Source of the DNA: Desulfolutivibrio sulfoxidireducens
Lineage (GTDB): Bacteria > Desulfobacterota > Desulfovibrionia > Desulfovibrionales > Desulfovibrionaceae
NCBI RefSeq assembly: GCF_013376475.1
Contig: NZ_CP045508.1
Coordinates: 62,001-126,000 of the forward strand
Length of the DNA stretch: 64,000 nucleotides
Direction of reading: 5' to 3'
The notes under the pieces were generated by a model. It did not search any database, had not been told where the DNA came from, and worked only from the letters and a program-made list of their open reading frames with translations. Each line of letters starts with the position of its first letter. Positions within the stretch are counted from its first letter, which is position 1. This document shows, piece by piece, positions 1-8,978 of the stretch. Both the position numbers and the translations under genes were made by a program.

Positions 1-1
1 G

Positions 2-412
2 CCGAGCGTGCGCTGGTATTGGGAGGGCACGCCCGAGGAGGTCATGACCGCGGTCATCACCCAGGCGGTCAACTGCCTGCCCGGGGTGACCGGGGTCACC
101 ACCTACCGCCCCCGGGTGGAGCATGACGCGGTCATGTCCGGGGACGTCACGGCGTTCAACGTGCAGCGCAAGGGCGGGCTGCGTTTCGTGGCCGCCGTGC
201 GCGTGGAGGTCTGGACAAGGAACATGATGGGCATGATCGGCGGCAAGGAGTTTCGGGCCGAGGCGCCCATGCCCGGGGAAACGGCCTCGGACATCGCCGA
301 GGCCGCATCCAAGGCCGCCACGGACATCGGCAACGAGGTGGCGGCCTGGATGACCGTGGAAAACGGCGGGGTCCTGAGCCGGGCCTTCGTCCCCGAGGAA
401 AAACGCCCATGA
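2..412 (+). CDS. Probable ABC-type transport auxiliary lipoprotein, C-terminal part (5' end outside window)
   Basis: The frame is open from base 2, so the true start lies upstream; the GTG at base 8 is probably internal. About 136 residues are visible. The pattern (tryptophan and proline near the start, then a run of alternating hydrophobic residues such as RFVAAVRVEVWTR, a FRAEAPMP-type strand and a final helix DIAEAASKAATDIGNEVAAW) resembles the C-terminal half of PqiC/ABC-type transport auxiliary lipoproteins, which partner MCE-type lipid transporters at the outer membrane. This is a fold-level impression, not a firm family call. It overlaps the next gene by 4 bases (ATGA), so the two are translationally coupled. 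Confidence 0.4.
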   Translation, partial: PSVRWYWEGTPEEVMTAVITQAVNCLPGVTGVTTYRPRVEHDAVMSGDVTAFNVQRKGGLRFVAAVRVEVWTRNMMGMIGGKEFRAEAPMPGETASDIAEAASKAATDIGNEVAAWMTVENGGVLSRAFVPEEKRP

Positions 413-816
413 GCCTTTGCCTGTTCGCACGGATCGCGGAGCGGCGCATCGAGGAGGCCATGGCCCGGGGAGAATTCGAGAATCTCGAGGGCGCGGGGAA
501 ACCGCTGGTCTTCGAGGACGACTCCATGGTCCCCGAAGACCTGCGCATGGCCTACAAGATTCTGAGGAATTCTGGGTTCGTGCCTCCGGAAATTCTGGAG
601 GAAAAAGAGATTTTGACCGCCGCCGACCTGCTGGCCAAGGCCCCGGACGAACAGGAGCGCTATCGGCGGATGAACAAGCTCCAGGTGCTGGTCATGCGCG
701 CCAACATGCGGCGGAACAGGCCGATATGCCTGGAAAAAAATGTCGAATACTACCAGAAGGTCGTATCCAGGGTGGAAATTCGTGGGTCATGCGATGTGAC
801 GGATTGTAAAAAATAG
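409..816 (+). CDS. DUF1992 (DnaJC28-type conserved domain) protein
   Basis: A 135-residue protein whose first 65 residues carry the DUF1992 signature: IAERRIEEAMARGEFENLEG followed by GKPL, then PEDLRMAYKILRNSGFVPPE. The family (E. coli YjdN/YhdN-like and the human DNAJC28 conserved region) has no established biochemical role. The C-terminal half is basic and helical, with a central stretch suited to binding another protein. Translation is coupled to the preceding gene by the ATGA overlap. The stop codon lies inside the left arm of an inverted repeat that may end transcription. Confidence 0.85.
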   Translation: MSLCLFARIAERRIEEAMARGEFENLEGAGKPLVFEDDSMVPEDLRMAYKILRNSGFVPPEILEEKEILTAADLLAKAPDEQERYRRMNKLQVLVMRANMRRNRPICLEKNVEYYQKVVSRVEIRGSCDVTDCKK

Positions 817-837
817 CATACGTTACGGCTATTTTTT
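808..837. terminator. AT-rich inverted repeat, possible terminator
   Basis: A perfect 10-base inverted repeat (AAAAAATAGC at 808-817 and GCTATTTTTT at 828-837) with a 10-base loop overlaps the stop codon of the DUF1992 gene. The right arm ends in six T, so the structure could end transcription, but the stem is A/T rich and weak. The remaining bases up to 1036 hold the hydrogenase promoter and leader; no other gene was seen there. Confidence 0.4.
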
Positions 838-902
838 GATAAAGTTGTGCCGCAGTCGCCTGGCGGCGCAAAAACAAGAACCGCAATTTCGCGCGTTATG
901 TC

Positions 903-931
903 TTGAAAGGCTTTTCATTCGGCCGTATACG
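903..931 (+). promoter_or_regulatory. Sigma70-like promoter of the hydrogenase operon
   Basis: TTGAAA (903-908), a 17-base spacer and TATACG (926-931) make a good -35/-10 pair about 100 bases upstream of hydB. The predicted start is near 938. The hydB start has a GGAGGAG ribosome binding site at about 1028-1034. No clear operator was seen in the leader. Confidence 0.5.
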
Positions 932-1036
932 ACAAGACCGTGACAGGAGTCGAAGGCTCGCCCAGCGCGCCCAGGAGCGCGACGCGAGGGAAAAAAAGCG
1001 CGTAAAGGCCAGGCATACCGGGTCCGCGGAGGAGAC

Positions 1037-2083
1037 ATGACGGCATATACCGTGCAGATGGAGCAGTTGCCCAAGCTGTGCGCCACGTGGAGCACCCAGT
1101 TCGCGGTGCACGTGCCCATGGCCCTGGGCAATGGGTTTTACGATTTCGCGCCGTGGCGGCCGGGGGCGGAAATCGCCTTCGAATACGACGTGGCCTACAA
1201 CTCACTCAAGCGATTTTTCATGCCGCCCCGCGAGGACATGGTGGCCTTCGACCTGGACACCTATGCGGCCAAGCCCGTGTTCGCGGCGCCGCCCACGCTG
1301 CTCTTCGGGGCGCATCCCTATGACGTCAAGGCCGTGACCCAGCTCGACCAGCTCATGGAAGCGGGGAGTGTGGACCAGAACTATTTTTCCAGGCGCGACG
1401 CCGTGGTCATCTTCGCCCTGACCCCCATGGCCGTCTCCGACACCGCCTTCTGGGCCGCCGTGGGCGCGGACAAAGTGGACCAGGGGTATGACCTGTACTG
1501 GACCAAGACCGGGCCGGGGACCTTCCACGTGGAGGTCGGCTCGGGCAAGGGCGAGGAACTGCTTCTGGCCGCCGGGCCGTTGTCCCCGGCCACGGCCGGG
1601 AGTCGCGAGGCCGCGCGCAAGGCCCAGGTCCGGGCCAGGAATCTGGGGCTGGCCAGGAATCTCCAGTATGATTGGCGGGAGACGCCGCGCATCATGGAGC
1701 GGTCCTGGAACTCGTCGGTCTGGCACCGCAAGGCCGAGAAGTGTCTGGGGTGCGGGTCCTGTAACATCGTCTGCCCCACCTGCTACTGTTTCGACATTCG
1801 GGAAGAGGTGGACGAAAAACTGAAAGAGGGGCGGCGATTCCGGGAATGGGATGGCTGCATGTTACACGGCTTCGCCCTGGTGGCTGGCGGCCACAACTTC
1901 CGAGCCCAGGCCACGGAACGGTATAGGCACCGCTACATGCGCAAGGGAAAATACATTTTTGACAAGATCGGGGAGCTTGGCTGCGTGGGGTGTGGCCGGT
2001 GCGTGCGGGCCTGCACCAGCAAGATCGCGGACCCGTGCGAGATATTCAATACCCTGTGGGAGGAAAGCCGCCATGAAATCTAG
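1037..2083 (+). CDS. hydB: Cytoplasmic NiFe hydrogenase / sulfhydrogenase beta subunit (4Fe-4S protein)
   Basis: A 348-residue iron-sulfur subunit that passes electrons between the NiFe core and the flavin subunit. Two 4Fe-4S motifs are visible: CLGCGSCNIVCPTCYC near residues 236-251 and CVGCGRCVRACTSK near 316-330. The N-terminal 230 residues match the anaerobic sulfite reductase A / HydB type. The gene order beta-gamma-delta-alpha is that of the Pyrococcus sulfhydrogenase operon (hydBGDA). A strong GGAGGAG site lies just before the ATG. The gene overlaps hydG by 11 bases. In bacteria these enzymes usually couple H2 to NAD(P)(H); sulfur reduction is possible but unproven. Confidence 0.88.
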   Translation: MTAYTVQMEQLPKLCATWSTQFAVHVPMALGNGFYDFAPWRPGAEIAFEYDVAYNSLKRFFMPPREDMVAFDLDTYAAKPVFAAPPTLLFGAHPYDVKAVTQLDQLMEAGSVDQNYFSRRDAVVIFALTPMAVSDTAFWAAVGADKVDQGYDLYWTKTGPGTFHVEVGSGKGEELLLAAGPLSPATAGSREAARKAQVRARNLGLARNLQYDWRETPRIMERSWNSSVWHRKAEKCLGCGSCNIVCPTCYCFDIREEVDEKLKEGRRFREWDGCMLHGFALVAGGHNFRAQATERYRHRYMRKGKYIFDKIGELGCVGCGRCVRACTSKIADPCEIFNTLWEESRHEI

Positions 2084-2906
2084 GACGTTTTCCCCCTACG
2101 TGCCCCGTCCGGCCACCCTGGTGTCCAAATCCCCCCTGTCCGAACTGGTGACGCTCTACGAGTTCACCCTGGACAACGGCAAGAACCTGGCCCACAAGCC
2201 GGGCCAGTTCATCATGTTGTCCATCTACGGCGTGGGCGAGGCCCCCTTTTCCGTCAGCTCCGCGCCGATCAAGGACTCAGTCGTCTTCGAACTGGCCGTA
2301 CGCCGCATCGGAACCGTGACCAAGGCCCTGTCTGAGTTGCCGGTGGGGGCCAAGGTGGGCATCCGGGGGCCGTTTGGCACCAGCTTTCCGGTCCAGGAAT
2401 TCGTGGGCAAGGACACCCTGCTGGTGGCCGGCGGGCTCGGATACATCCCCATCCGCAGCCTGTTGCACTACCAGCTCAGGCACCGCCAGGAATTCGGCCG
2501 GATGATCGTGCTCATCGGGACACGCTCGCCCGGGGAACGCATCTTCACCGACCAGCTTGCGGATTTGGCCGCCAGCCGGGACGTGGAGCTTTTGGAGACC
2601 GTGGACGTGCCGGACGAGGCCTGGAAGGGCAATGTGGGGGTCATCACCACGCTTTTGCCCAAGGCCAAGGTAGATCCGCAAAACACCTTCGTGGCCATGA
2701 TCGGGCCGCCGGTCATGTACAAGTTCGTGCTGCGCCAGTGCCGGGAGATGGGCATTCCCTCGGAGCGCATCTGGGTGTCCTTGGAGCGGCGCATGAAATG
2801 CGGCCTGGGCAAGTGCGGGCACTGTCAGATCAACAACCTCAATGCCTGCCTGGATGGCCCGGTCTTCCGCTATATGGACATCGAGAGCCTGGAGGAGGCC
2901 ATCTAG
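2073..2906 (+). CDS. hydG: Hydrogenase gamma subunit (FAD/NAD(P)-binding, 2Fe-2S)
   Basis: A 277-residue flavoprotein of the ferredoxin-NADP reductase superfamily. The FAD site is visible as EAPFSVSS near residue 52, followed by the NAD-binding GGLGYIPIRSLL stretch near residue 119. Near the C-terminus a Cys cluster (KCGLGKCGHC and a later Cys) binds a 2Fe-2S centre, as in dihydroorotate dehydrogenase electron-transfer subunits. It exchanges electrons with NAD(P)H. The ATG at 2073 was chosen because homologues begin just before the first beta strand; longer upstream starts would lie deep inside hydB. hydD starts one base after its stop. Confidence 0.88.
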   Translation: MKSRTFSPYVPRPATLVSKSPLSELVTLYEFTLDNGKNLAHKPGQFIMLSIYGVGEAPFSVSSAPIKDSVVFELAVRRIGTVTKALSELPVGAKVGIRGPFGTSFPVQEFVGKDTLLVAGGLGYIPIRSLLHYQLRHRQEFGRMIVLIGTRSPGERIFTDQLADLAASRDVELLETVDVPDEAWKGNVGVITTLLPKAKVDPQNTFVAMIGPPVMYKFVLRQCREMGIPSERIWVSLERRMKCGLGKCGHCQINNLNACLDGPVFRYMDIESLEEAI

Positions 2907-2907
2907 C

Positions 2908-3696
2908 ATGGACACAGCACCGGACACCTGCGCATCGAACGAGAAGTGCCTCATGACCGCGAAGCCGAAGATCGCCTTTTTCGATTTCGCGGGCTGCGAA
3001 GGCGACCAGCTTCAGATCGCCAACCTCGAGGAAAAGCTCCTGGACATCCTGGCCCACGTCGACGTGGTCAGCTTCCGGGAGATCAAGACCGGTCATTCCG
3101 ACGACTACGACATCGCCTTCGTGGAGGGGTCCATCACCCGTCAGGAGGACGAAAAGCGCCTGAAGGACATCCGCTCCAAGGCCAAGATCCTGGTGGCCCT
3201 GGGGGCCTGCGCCCACATCGGCGGCATCAATTGCCTGAAAAACTTCATGGGCGAGGCCTTTTACCGCGATGTGGTCTACGGGCCGAACGCCGGGTGGTAC
3301 CGCACCTACGCGGCCCGGCCCCTGTCCGCCGTGGTGCCCGTGGACGCCGCGATCCCGGGCTGTCCCATCGACAGGCTGGAGTTCGCCCGGGTGGTCAAGG
3401 AGCTTTTACTCGGCCGCACGCCCTGGCTGCCGGACTATCCCGTGTGCGTGGAATGCAAGATGGCCGGCAACGTCTGCCGCTACGACCTGGGCCAGATGTG
3501 CCTGGGCATCATCACCCGGGCCGGATGCGGGGCCTGCTGCGTCACCGAGGGCGCCCACTGTTGGGGCTGCCGGGGGCTTTTCCCCTCGGCCAACCTGGAC
3601 GCGGCGCGCCAGGTCATGGACCGGGCCGGATTCGACCGGCGCCACGTCCAGGATCTGATGCGCTTTTTCCTGGGAGACACCCAGGCGGCCCTGTAA
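2908..3696 (+). CDS. hydD: NiFe hydrogenase delta (small) subunit
   Basis: A 262-residue small subunit that carries the FeS clusters nearest the NiFe site. Cysteines expected for the proximal cluster are seen in CEGDQLQ, GACAHIGG and PGCPID. The C-terminal third has many more (CVECKMAGNVC, AGCGACC, CWGCRG) for further clusters. A second ATG at 2953 gives a protein that starts directly at the conserved KIAFFDFAGCEG strand; either start is possible. A 157-base gap without a recognisable gene separates it from hydA. The gap has AT-rich tracts near 3710-3740 but no convincing terminator, so the operon probably continues. Confidence 0.87.
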   Translation: MDTAPDTCASNEKCLMTAKPKIAFFDFAGCEGDQLQIANLEEKLLDILAHVDVVSFREIKTGHSDDYDIAFVEGSITRQEDEKRLKDIRSKAKILVALGACAHIGGINCLKNFMGEAFYRDVVYGPNAGWYRTYAARPLSAVVPVDAAIPGCPIDRLEFARVVKELLLGRTPWLPDYPVCVECKMAGNVCRYDLGQMCLGIITRAGCGACCVTEGAHCWGCRGLFPSANLDAARQVMDRAGFDRRHVQDLMRFFLGDTQAAL

Positions 3697-3853
3697 CGTG
3701 GAGTCCCATAAAAAAACGTCCGTATTTTTGAAGAAAAAAACAGGCTAAAGCGTTCTCCTTGAAATTCGCAGGAGCGGATTTCGAGGACACGACGGTAGCC
3801 GAACCCGGACATCATCTTTCGCGCGGCCGGCGCGCCGCATCGAGGGGAAGGAC

Positions 3854-5239
3854 ATGGCCAAGGCAGCCAAGGAAAGCACCGTGAGCACGGCCAAGAAGAT
3901 CAACGTGCACTACCTGACCCGGGTGGAAGGGCACGGCAATATCATCGCCGAGGTGGACGAGGCGGGAAAGGTGACCGCGTGCCATTGGGAGGTTCCCGAG
4001 GCTCCGCGCTTTTTCGAGGCCATGATGCTCGGCAGAAGCTATGCCGACGTGCACCACATCGCCTCGCGCATCTGCGGCATCTGTTCCATCGGCCATCAGT
4101 TGGCCTCGCTTCAGGCCACGGAAGAGGCCCTGGGGGTCATGGTCTCGGAGCAGACGCTTTTTTTGCGAAAGCTGGCCCTGCACGGGGAGAACATCCAAAG
4201 CCACCTCCTGCATGTGGGCTACCTGGTCCTGCCGGACCTTCTGGGCGTGGATTCGGTCATCCCGCTGGCCTCCTCCCATCGCCAGGAGCTTTTGCACCTG
4301 GTCAAGTCCCGGGCCATGTCCAACGAGTTCTGTCGCCTGGTCTCCGGGCGCACCACCCATCCCCAGCGGCTCATGGTCGGCGGCATGGCCAAACTGCCCT
4401 CGGTTGAGGACCTGGAGCGCCTGCGCGAGATACTGGTCGCGGCCGTGCCCGAGATGCGGGCGGTGGTGGATCTCTTCGCGGCCGTCAAGGGCAATTTCCC
4501 GGATTTCACCCGGGAGACGGAATACGTGGGACTGACCTCGCCCTCGGAATACGGCCTGTACTGGGGCGAGGTGGCCTCGTCCATGGCCCCGAAACGTCCG
4601 GCCGCCCTGTATCAGGACGTGGCCAAGGAATACTGTGTTCCCGCCTCCACGGCCAAATGGTCCCGGGGCGTGGACGGGCCGTACATGGTGGGGGCCCTGG
4701 CCAGGTTCAACCTCAACCACAGCCAGTTGGGGCCGGCCGGCCGTGAGGCTGCGGAAAAGCTGGGATTGAAGGCCCCGTGCCACAACCCGTATTACATTTC
4801 ATTGGCGCAAATCGTAGAGGTTGTGCACTCCATAGAAGATTCCATATCGCTTACGGATCGGCTTTTGTCGCGTGGCCTGCGACCCGAAACGCCCGCGTCG
4901 GTCAGGACCGTTCCGGGACGCGGCGTCAGCGCGGTGGAGGTACCGCGCGGCCTGCTTTTCCATGCGTACGAATACGATGAAAACGGCCGGATGGTCCATG
5001 CCGACTGCGTCATCCCCACCAACCAGAACCACGCCAACATCCAGAAGGACCTGGAGGCCTTGACCCCGCTTATCGCCAGGCAGGACAAAGACAGCGTGGA
5101 ACTGAAACTCTCCATGCTGGTGCGGGCCTACGATCCCTGCATCTCCTGCTCCGCGCACCGGCTGGACCTGTCACCGGAAGAACGAGGGCTGGTCAAATTC
5201 GTGCCGGCGGGGTCGCACCACAAGACAGGCGAAAAATAG
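3854..5239 (+). CDS. hydA: NiFe hydrogenase alpha (large) catalytic subunit
   Basis: A 461-residue large subunit holding the NiFe active site. Both nickel-ligand motifs are intact: SRICGICSIGH (RxCGxC) near residue 72 and DPCISCSAHR near residue 428. About 25 residues follow the C-terminal motif; in this family such a tail is removed by a dedicated endopeptidase during maturation. No hyp genes or hyd protease are in the window, so maturation factors must be encoded elsewhere. It closes the hydBGDA operon and is followed by a long GC-rich hairpin. The protein is cytoplasmic, as no Tat signal is present on any subunit. Confidence 0.9.
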   Translation: MAKAAKESTVSTAKKINVHYLTRVEGHGNIIAEVDEAGKVTACHWEVPEAPRFFEAMMLGRSYADVHHIASRICGICSIGHQLASLQATEEALGVMVSEQTLFLRKLALHGENIQSHLLHVGYLVLPDLLGVDSVIPLASSHRQELLHLVKSRAMSNEFCRLVSGRTTHPQRLMVGGMAKLPSVEDLERLREILVAAVPEMRAVVDLFAAVKGNFPDFTRETEYVGLTSPSEYGLYWGEVASSMAPKRPAALYQDVAKEYCVPASTAKWSRGVDGPYMVGALARFNLNHSQLGPAGREAAEKLGLKAPCHNPYYISLAQIVEVVHSIEDSISLTDRLLSRGLRPETPASVRTVPGRGVSAVEVPRGLLFHAYEYDENGRMVHADCVIPTNQNHANIQKDLEALTPLIARQDKDSVELKLSMLVRAYDPCISCSAHRLDLSPEERGLVKFVPAGSHHKTGEK

Positions 5240-5246
5240 AGCCGTC

Positions 5247-5288
5247 CCCGGCCGCTGTCCTCCCGTGCGCGGGCGGACAGCGGCCGGG
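5247..5288 (+). terminator. GC-rich hairpin after hydA
   Basis: A 14-base-pair stem (CCCGGCCGCTGTCC at 5247-5260 with its complement at 5275-5288) encloses a small inner hairpin. No T tract follows, so it is a candidate RNA 3'-end stabiliser or Rho-assisted stop rather than a classic intrinsic terminator. A second short inverted repeat (GCCGGA/TCCGGC) follows at about 5288-5304. The rest of the gap to ilvD shows nothing further apart from the ribosome binding site. Confidence 0.4.
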
Positions 5289-5452
5289 CCGGATCATGTC
5301 CGGCGTATCCCCGGCCAAGCAACGGGAGATGCGCGTCAGCCCGCCGCTCCAGCCTGTTGCCCCTTGCCAGAATCCCGCCTTCTGTGGAATCCTTCCCACT
5401 TCGCGACGCCAGTGCGCCGAAACACCGTCCCGTCCAAGGAGGACGCCTCGTC

Positions 5453-7120
5453 ATGCGCGGAAAACTCATGACCGAGGGCCTGGAAAAGGCCCCGCACCGT
5501 TCGCTTTTGCATGCCCTGGGGCTCACCCGCGAGGAAATGGCCCGGCCCCTGGTGGGCGTGGTCAACGCGGCCAACGAGATCATCCCCGGGCACATCCATC
5601 TCAATACCCTGGCCGAGGCGGTCAAGGCCGGCATCCGCATGGCCGGCGGCACGCCCATGGCCTTCCCGGCCATCGGGGTCTGCGACGGCCTGGCCATGAA
5701 CCACGGGGGCATGCGCTTTTCCCTGCCCAGCCGGGAAATCATCGCCGATTCCATCGAGATCATGGCCTCGGCCCATCCCTTCGACGCCCTGGTCATGATC
5801 CCCAACTGCGACAAGATCGTCCCGGCCATGCTCATGGCCATGCTGCGCCTGGACATTCCGGCCATCCTGGTCAGCGGCGGCCCCATGCTGCCCGGCCGGC
5901 ACCGGGGCCAGGGCTGCGACCTGATCACCGTGTTCGAGGCCGTGGGCAAGGTCAGCCGGGGGCAGATGGACGAGGCCGAACTCGCGGAACTCGAGGAGGA
6001 GGCCTGCCCGGGCTGCGGTTCCTGCGCGGGCATGTTCACGGCCAACTCCATGAACTGTCTGTCCGAGAGCATCGGCCTGGCCCTGCCCGGCAACGGCACC
6101 ATCCCGGCCGTGTCCGCGGCCCGGGTGCGGCTGGCCAAGAAGGCGGGCATGCAGATCATGGAGCTTCTGGCCAAAAAGATCACCCCGCGCATGATCGTCA
6201 CGGAAAAAAGCGTGCGCAACGCCATTGCCATGGACATGGCCCTGGGCTGTTCCACCAACACCGTGTTGCATCTGCCGGCGGTCTTCGCCGAGGCCGGGCT
6301 GGACGTGGACCTGACCGTCTTCGACGAAATAAGCCGCAAGACCCCGAATCTGTGCAAGCTTTCCCCGGCCGGGACCCACTATCTGTCGGATCTGGATCAG
6401 GCCGGGGGCATCCCGGCGGTCATGAAGACCCTGGCGGGCAAGGGGCTGATCCACGAGGACGCCCTGACCGTGACCGGGGCCACGGTCGGCGAAAACCTCG
6501 CCGCCCCCGGGGTCACGGTCAAGGACACGGACATCATCCGCGTGGACGCGCCCTACAGCCCGCAGGGGGGCATCGCCATTCTGCGCGGCAACCTGGCCCC
6601 GGACGGGGCGGTGGTCAAGCAGTCGGCCGTGGCCGCGTCCATGATGCGGCGCACGGGCACGGCCAAGGTCTTCGACAGCGAGGAACAGGCCATTCCGGTG
6701 ATCCTTGGCGGCGGCATCAAGGCCGGCGACGTGGTGGTCATTCGCTACGAGGGTCCCAAGGGCGGTCCGGGCATGCGCGAGATGCTCTCGCCCACGGCGG
6801 CCATCATGGGCATGGGCCTTGGCGGCGAGGTGGCCCTTTTGACCGACGGCCGCTTCAGCGGCGGCACGCGCGGAGCGGCCATCGGGCACATCTCGCCGGA
6901 GGCGGCCGAGGGCGGCCCCATCGCCCTGGTCGAGGACGGCGACGAGATTGAAATCGACATCCCCGGCCGGGTGCTGGTCCTCAAAGTCCCGGAGGAGGAA
7001 CTGGCCCGGCGGCGGGAGGCCTGGACCCCCAGGGTCAAGGCGATTGATTCCCCCTTTCTGCGCCGCTACGTGAAGACGGTCATGTCCGCGGCCCACGGCG
7101 CGCGACACAGAAACGAGTAA
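5453..7120 (+). CDS. ilvD: Dihydroxy-acid dehydratase
   Basis: A 555-residue enzyme that dehydrates 2,3-dihydroxy-isovalerate and its methyl homologue in valine, leucine and isoleucine synthesis. FeS-ligand motifs are seen as [11 protein letters not shown] near residue 122 and [17 protein letters not shown] near residue 185. [12 protein letters not shown] and [10 protein letters not shown] mark the substrate region and the C-terminal swivelling domain. The ATG at 5453 has an AAGGAGG site 10 bases upstream; an in-frame ATG at 5357 lacks one and would add an unconserved extension. Length is normal for the family. A sigma54-activator gene follows after 25 bases. Confidence 0.96.
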   Translation: MRGKLMTEGLEKAPHRSLLHALGLTREEMARPLVGVVNAANEIIPGHIHLNTLAEAVKAGIRMAGGTPMAFPAIGVCDGLAMNHGGMRFSLPSREIIADSIEIMASAHPFDALVMIPNCDKIVPAMLMAMLRLDIPAILVSGGPMLPGRHRGQGCDLITVFEAVGKVSRGQMDEAELAELEEEACPGCGSCAGMFTANSMNCLSESIGLALPGNGTIPAVSAARVRLAKKAGMQIMELLAKKITPRMIVTEKSVRNAIAMDMALGCSTNTVLHLPAVFAEAGLDVDLTVFDEISRKTPNLCKLSPAGTHYLSDLDQAGGIPAVMKTLAGKGLIHEDALTVTGATVGENLAAPGVTVKDTDIIRVDAPYSPQGGIAILRGNLAPDGAVVKQSAVAASMMRRTGTAKVFDSEEQAIPVILGGGIKAGDVVVIRYEGPKGGPGMREMLSPTAAIMGMGLGGEVALLTDGRFSGGTRGAAIGHISPEAAEGGPIALVEDGDEIEIDIPGRVLVLKVPEEELARRREAWTPRVKAIDSPFLRRYVKTVMSAAHGARHRNE

Positions 7121-7145
7121 GAGAGGGGCGAGGCACTCAAAACAG

Positions 7146-8651
7146 ATGGCCAGGCTTTTACTGATCGACGATGACCCGTTTTTTCGCGAGACCATCGGCC
7201 GGGTACTGGACCGCATGGGGCACGAGCCGCTTTTCGCGGCCACGCTGGAGGAGGGCCGGTCCCTTTTATGGGCCGAGAGGCCGGACGTGGTCTTTTTGGA
7301 CCTGCGTCTGCCCGACGGGTACGGGCTGTCGCTTATGTCCGAACTCCGGCAGGGGGCGGACTGCCCAGAGGTGATCATCGTCACCGGCGAGGAGGATCCC
7401 GAGGGCGCGGAACTGGCCATCAAAAGCGGGGCCTGGGACTACCTGCAAAAGCCGGTGACCCAGGCCTCCCTGGCCCTGCCCCTGGTTCGGGCGCTGGAGT
7501 ACCGGGCCCAGAAGGCCGCCAAGCGGCCCAGGGCTGTGCTTAAACGCGAGGGCATCGTGGGGGTGAGCCGGGCCATCGAGTTCTGCCTGGAGCAGGTGGC
7601 CCAGGCCGCTGACTCCGATGCCGGGGTGCTGGTCACGGGCGAGACCGGCACAGGCAAGGAGCTTTTCGCCAGGGCCATTCACGCCAATTCGCCACGGGTG
7701 AACAGCAACTTCGTGGTGGTGGACTGCGCGGCCCTGCCCGAGACGCTGGTGGAAAGCGTGCTGTTCGGCCACGTCAAGGGGGCGTTTACCGGCGCGGACC
7801 GGGATCGGGACGGGCTTTTCCGACTGGCCGACGGCGGGACGCTTTTTTTGGACGAGATCGGCGAGTTGTCCCCGGCCATTCAAAAGGTGTTTCTGCGGGT
7901 GCTCCAGGACGGCCGCTTTCGGGCGGTCGGGGCCAAGCACGAGTCTCAGAGCGATTTTAGGCTGGTGGCGGCCACCAACCGCGATCTGGGGATCATGGCC
8001 GAGCGGGGCGGTTTCCGGGACGATCTGCTCTACCGCTTGAAAACCATGGTCATTTCCCTGCCGCCCCTGCGCGAGCGGCCCGAGGACATCAAGCCCCTGG
8101 CCATCCACTACATGAACCGGCTGTGCGAGCGCTACCGCATCCCCACCAAGGGGTTTTCCGAGGAGTTTTTCATGGCCCTGGCCGCCCATCCCTGGCCGGG
8201 CAACGTTCGCGAGCTGTTCAACACCCTGGAGCGCATGCTCCTGCAGCACCGGGACCAGCCGGTCCTGTATCCCATGCACCTTCCGGACGACATCCGGATC
8301 CGGGCCATCCGGGCCGGGTCCTCGGCCCGGGGCGGCCCGGGGCGATCACGGGAGGCGCTTGCGGGCGAAACTTGCCAGACCCCGAGCCAGGGGGCGGCGG
8401 GGTCCCCGGCCGTCGGGGAGGACGCCCCGGGCATGGGGTCCGGTGCGGTCGCGGCCCCTTGCCGGGCTTTGGGGCCCGTGGACGAGTGGAAAAAATATCG
8501 TCGCCGGGCTCTTGAGGAGGCCGAGCACCGATATCTGCGGGAACTGATGGAGGAGACGGGAGGCAATGTGTCCCGGGCCTCGGCGGTCTCGGGGCTGTCC
8601 CCGTCGCGAATGTATGATTTGCTTCGCAAGTATGGGCTGCCCACGCGGTAG
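7146..8651 (+). CDS. Sigma54-dependent response regulator, NtrC family (orphan)
   Basis: A 501-residue activator with receiver, AAA+ and DNA-binding parts. The receiver (residues 1-120) has the acidic pair in LLIDDDPF and the phosphate acceptor in VVFLDLRLP. The AAA+ core has Walker A GETGTGKE, the sigma54-contact loop GAFTGA and Walker B LFLDEIGE. The C-terminus is a Fis-type helix-turn-helix ([20 protein letters not shown]). A low-complexity linker rich in Gly, Ala and Pro separates core and DNA-binding domain. No kinase gene is adjacent. A sigma54-like promoter and a possible enhancer palindrome lie immediately downstream, which suggests a local target. Confidence 0.92.
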   Translation: MARLLLIDDDPFFRETIGRVLDRMGHEPLFAATLEEGRSLLWAERPDVVFLDLRLPDGYGLSLMSELRQGADCPEVIIVTGEEDPEGAELAIKSGAWDYLQKPVTQASLALPLVRALEYRAQKAAKRPRAVLKREGIVGVSRAIEFCLEQVAQAADSDAGVLVTGETGTGKELFARAIHANSPRVNSNFVVVDCAALPETLVESVLFGHVKGAFTGADRDRDGLFRLADGGTLFLDEIGELSPAIQKVFLRVLQDGRFRAVGAKHESQSDFRLVAATNRDLGIMAERGGFRDDLLYRLKTMVISLPPLRERPEDIKPLAIHYMNRLCERYRIPTKGFSEEFFMALAAHPWPGNVRELFNTLERMLLQHRDQPVLYPMHLPDDIRIRAIRAGSSARGGPGRSREALAGETCQTPSQGAAGSPAVGEDAPGMGSGAVAAPCRALGPVDEWKKYRRRALEEAEHRYLRELMEETGGNVSRASAVSGLSPSRMYDLLRKYGLPTR

Positions 8652-8795
8652 GGCGGTCCTTTTTCTTGGGAAAATCGAGGGAAAATTCAGGAATAGTCCA
8701 TTTTTCCCGTAGGACGAGAAAGATGGCTGATGCAGCCTGAAAAGAAATCGCCTTGATATTTAAGGAGAATATTTTTCTGGCGGAAAACCTCAGAC

Positions 8796-8811
8796 TGGTA
8801 TGCTTCTTGGA
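8796..8811 (+). promoter_or_regulatory. Sigma54-like promoter
   Basis: TGGTATG, four bases, TTGGA matches the -24/-12 pattern (TGGYRYR-N4-TTGCW) except for GG in place of GC at -12. The predicted start is about 8821-8823, exactly the 5' foot of the small-RNA hairpin. A 5+5 palindrome (GGCTG-ATG-CAGCC, 8725-8737) sits about 90 bases upstream, a usual enhancer distance. A TATAAA box at 8813-8818 would give nearly the same start with sigma70, but its -35 is poor. Confidence 0.33.
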
Positions 8812-8820
8812 TTATAAAAT

Positions 8821-8903
8821 AGTAGAGCAGACAATACCTCCCTATTGTTCTGACCTCTCCTTCAACTCCTGCGCGGGGGCCTTCACGGCCCCCCACTTTT
8901 TTT
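8821..8903 (+). ncRNA. Candidate small RNA with CCUCCC loop
   Basis: About 83 nt between the predicted start and an intrinsic terminator. A first hairpin pairs 8828-8836 with 8843-8852 (nine pairs, one bulged T) and displays CCTCCC in a six-base loop. An unpaired pyrimidine-rich stretch with CCTCTCC (about 8854-8860) follows. CCTCC-type loops can pair with Shine-Dalgarno sequences and are typical of trans-acting regulatory RNAs. The alternative is a leader/attenuator of the downstream K+ transporter gene, which starts 76 bases past the terminator. There is no sizeable open frame inside. Confidence 0.4.
8875..8903 (+). terminator. Intrinsic terminator
   Basis: GGGGGCC (8875-8881) pairs with GGCCCCC (8887-8893) around the loop TTCAC. 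Three bases later a run of seven T (8897-8903) follows. It lies 220 bases beyond the regulator stop codon and before trkH, so it ends either the candidate small RNA or read-through from the regulator gene. Confidence 0.6.
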
Positions 8904-8978
8904 GGGGACGTCTCCCGTGAGGGACTATGTTTCCGGTCCGACCTGGGGTAAGGTCCTCCAGCCCAAAGCGCCCACGCC

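Noticed and set aside
5336-7423. Open frame of 695 codons antisense to ilvD
   Set aside because: It mirrors codon-position G+C bias of ilvD, is His/Gly/Arg rich without motifs, and has no ribosome binding site. Similar antisense frames at 8925-10421 and 47126-49804 were rejected for the same reason.
8813-8818. TATAAA as a sigma70 -10 for the small RNA
   Set aside because: It was not preferred because no acceptable -35 lies 16-18 bases upstream, though it remains an alternative to the sigma54 element.
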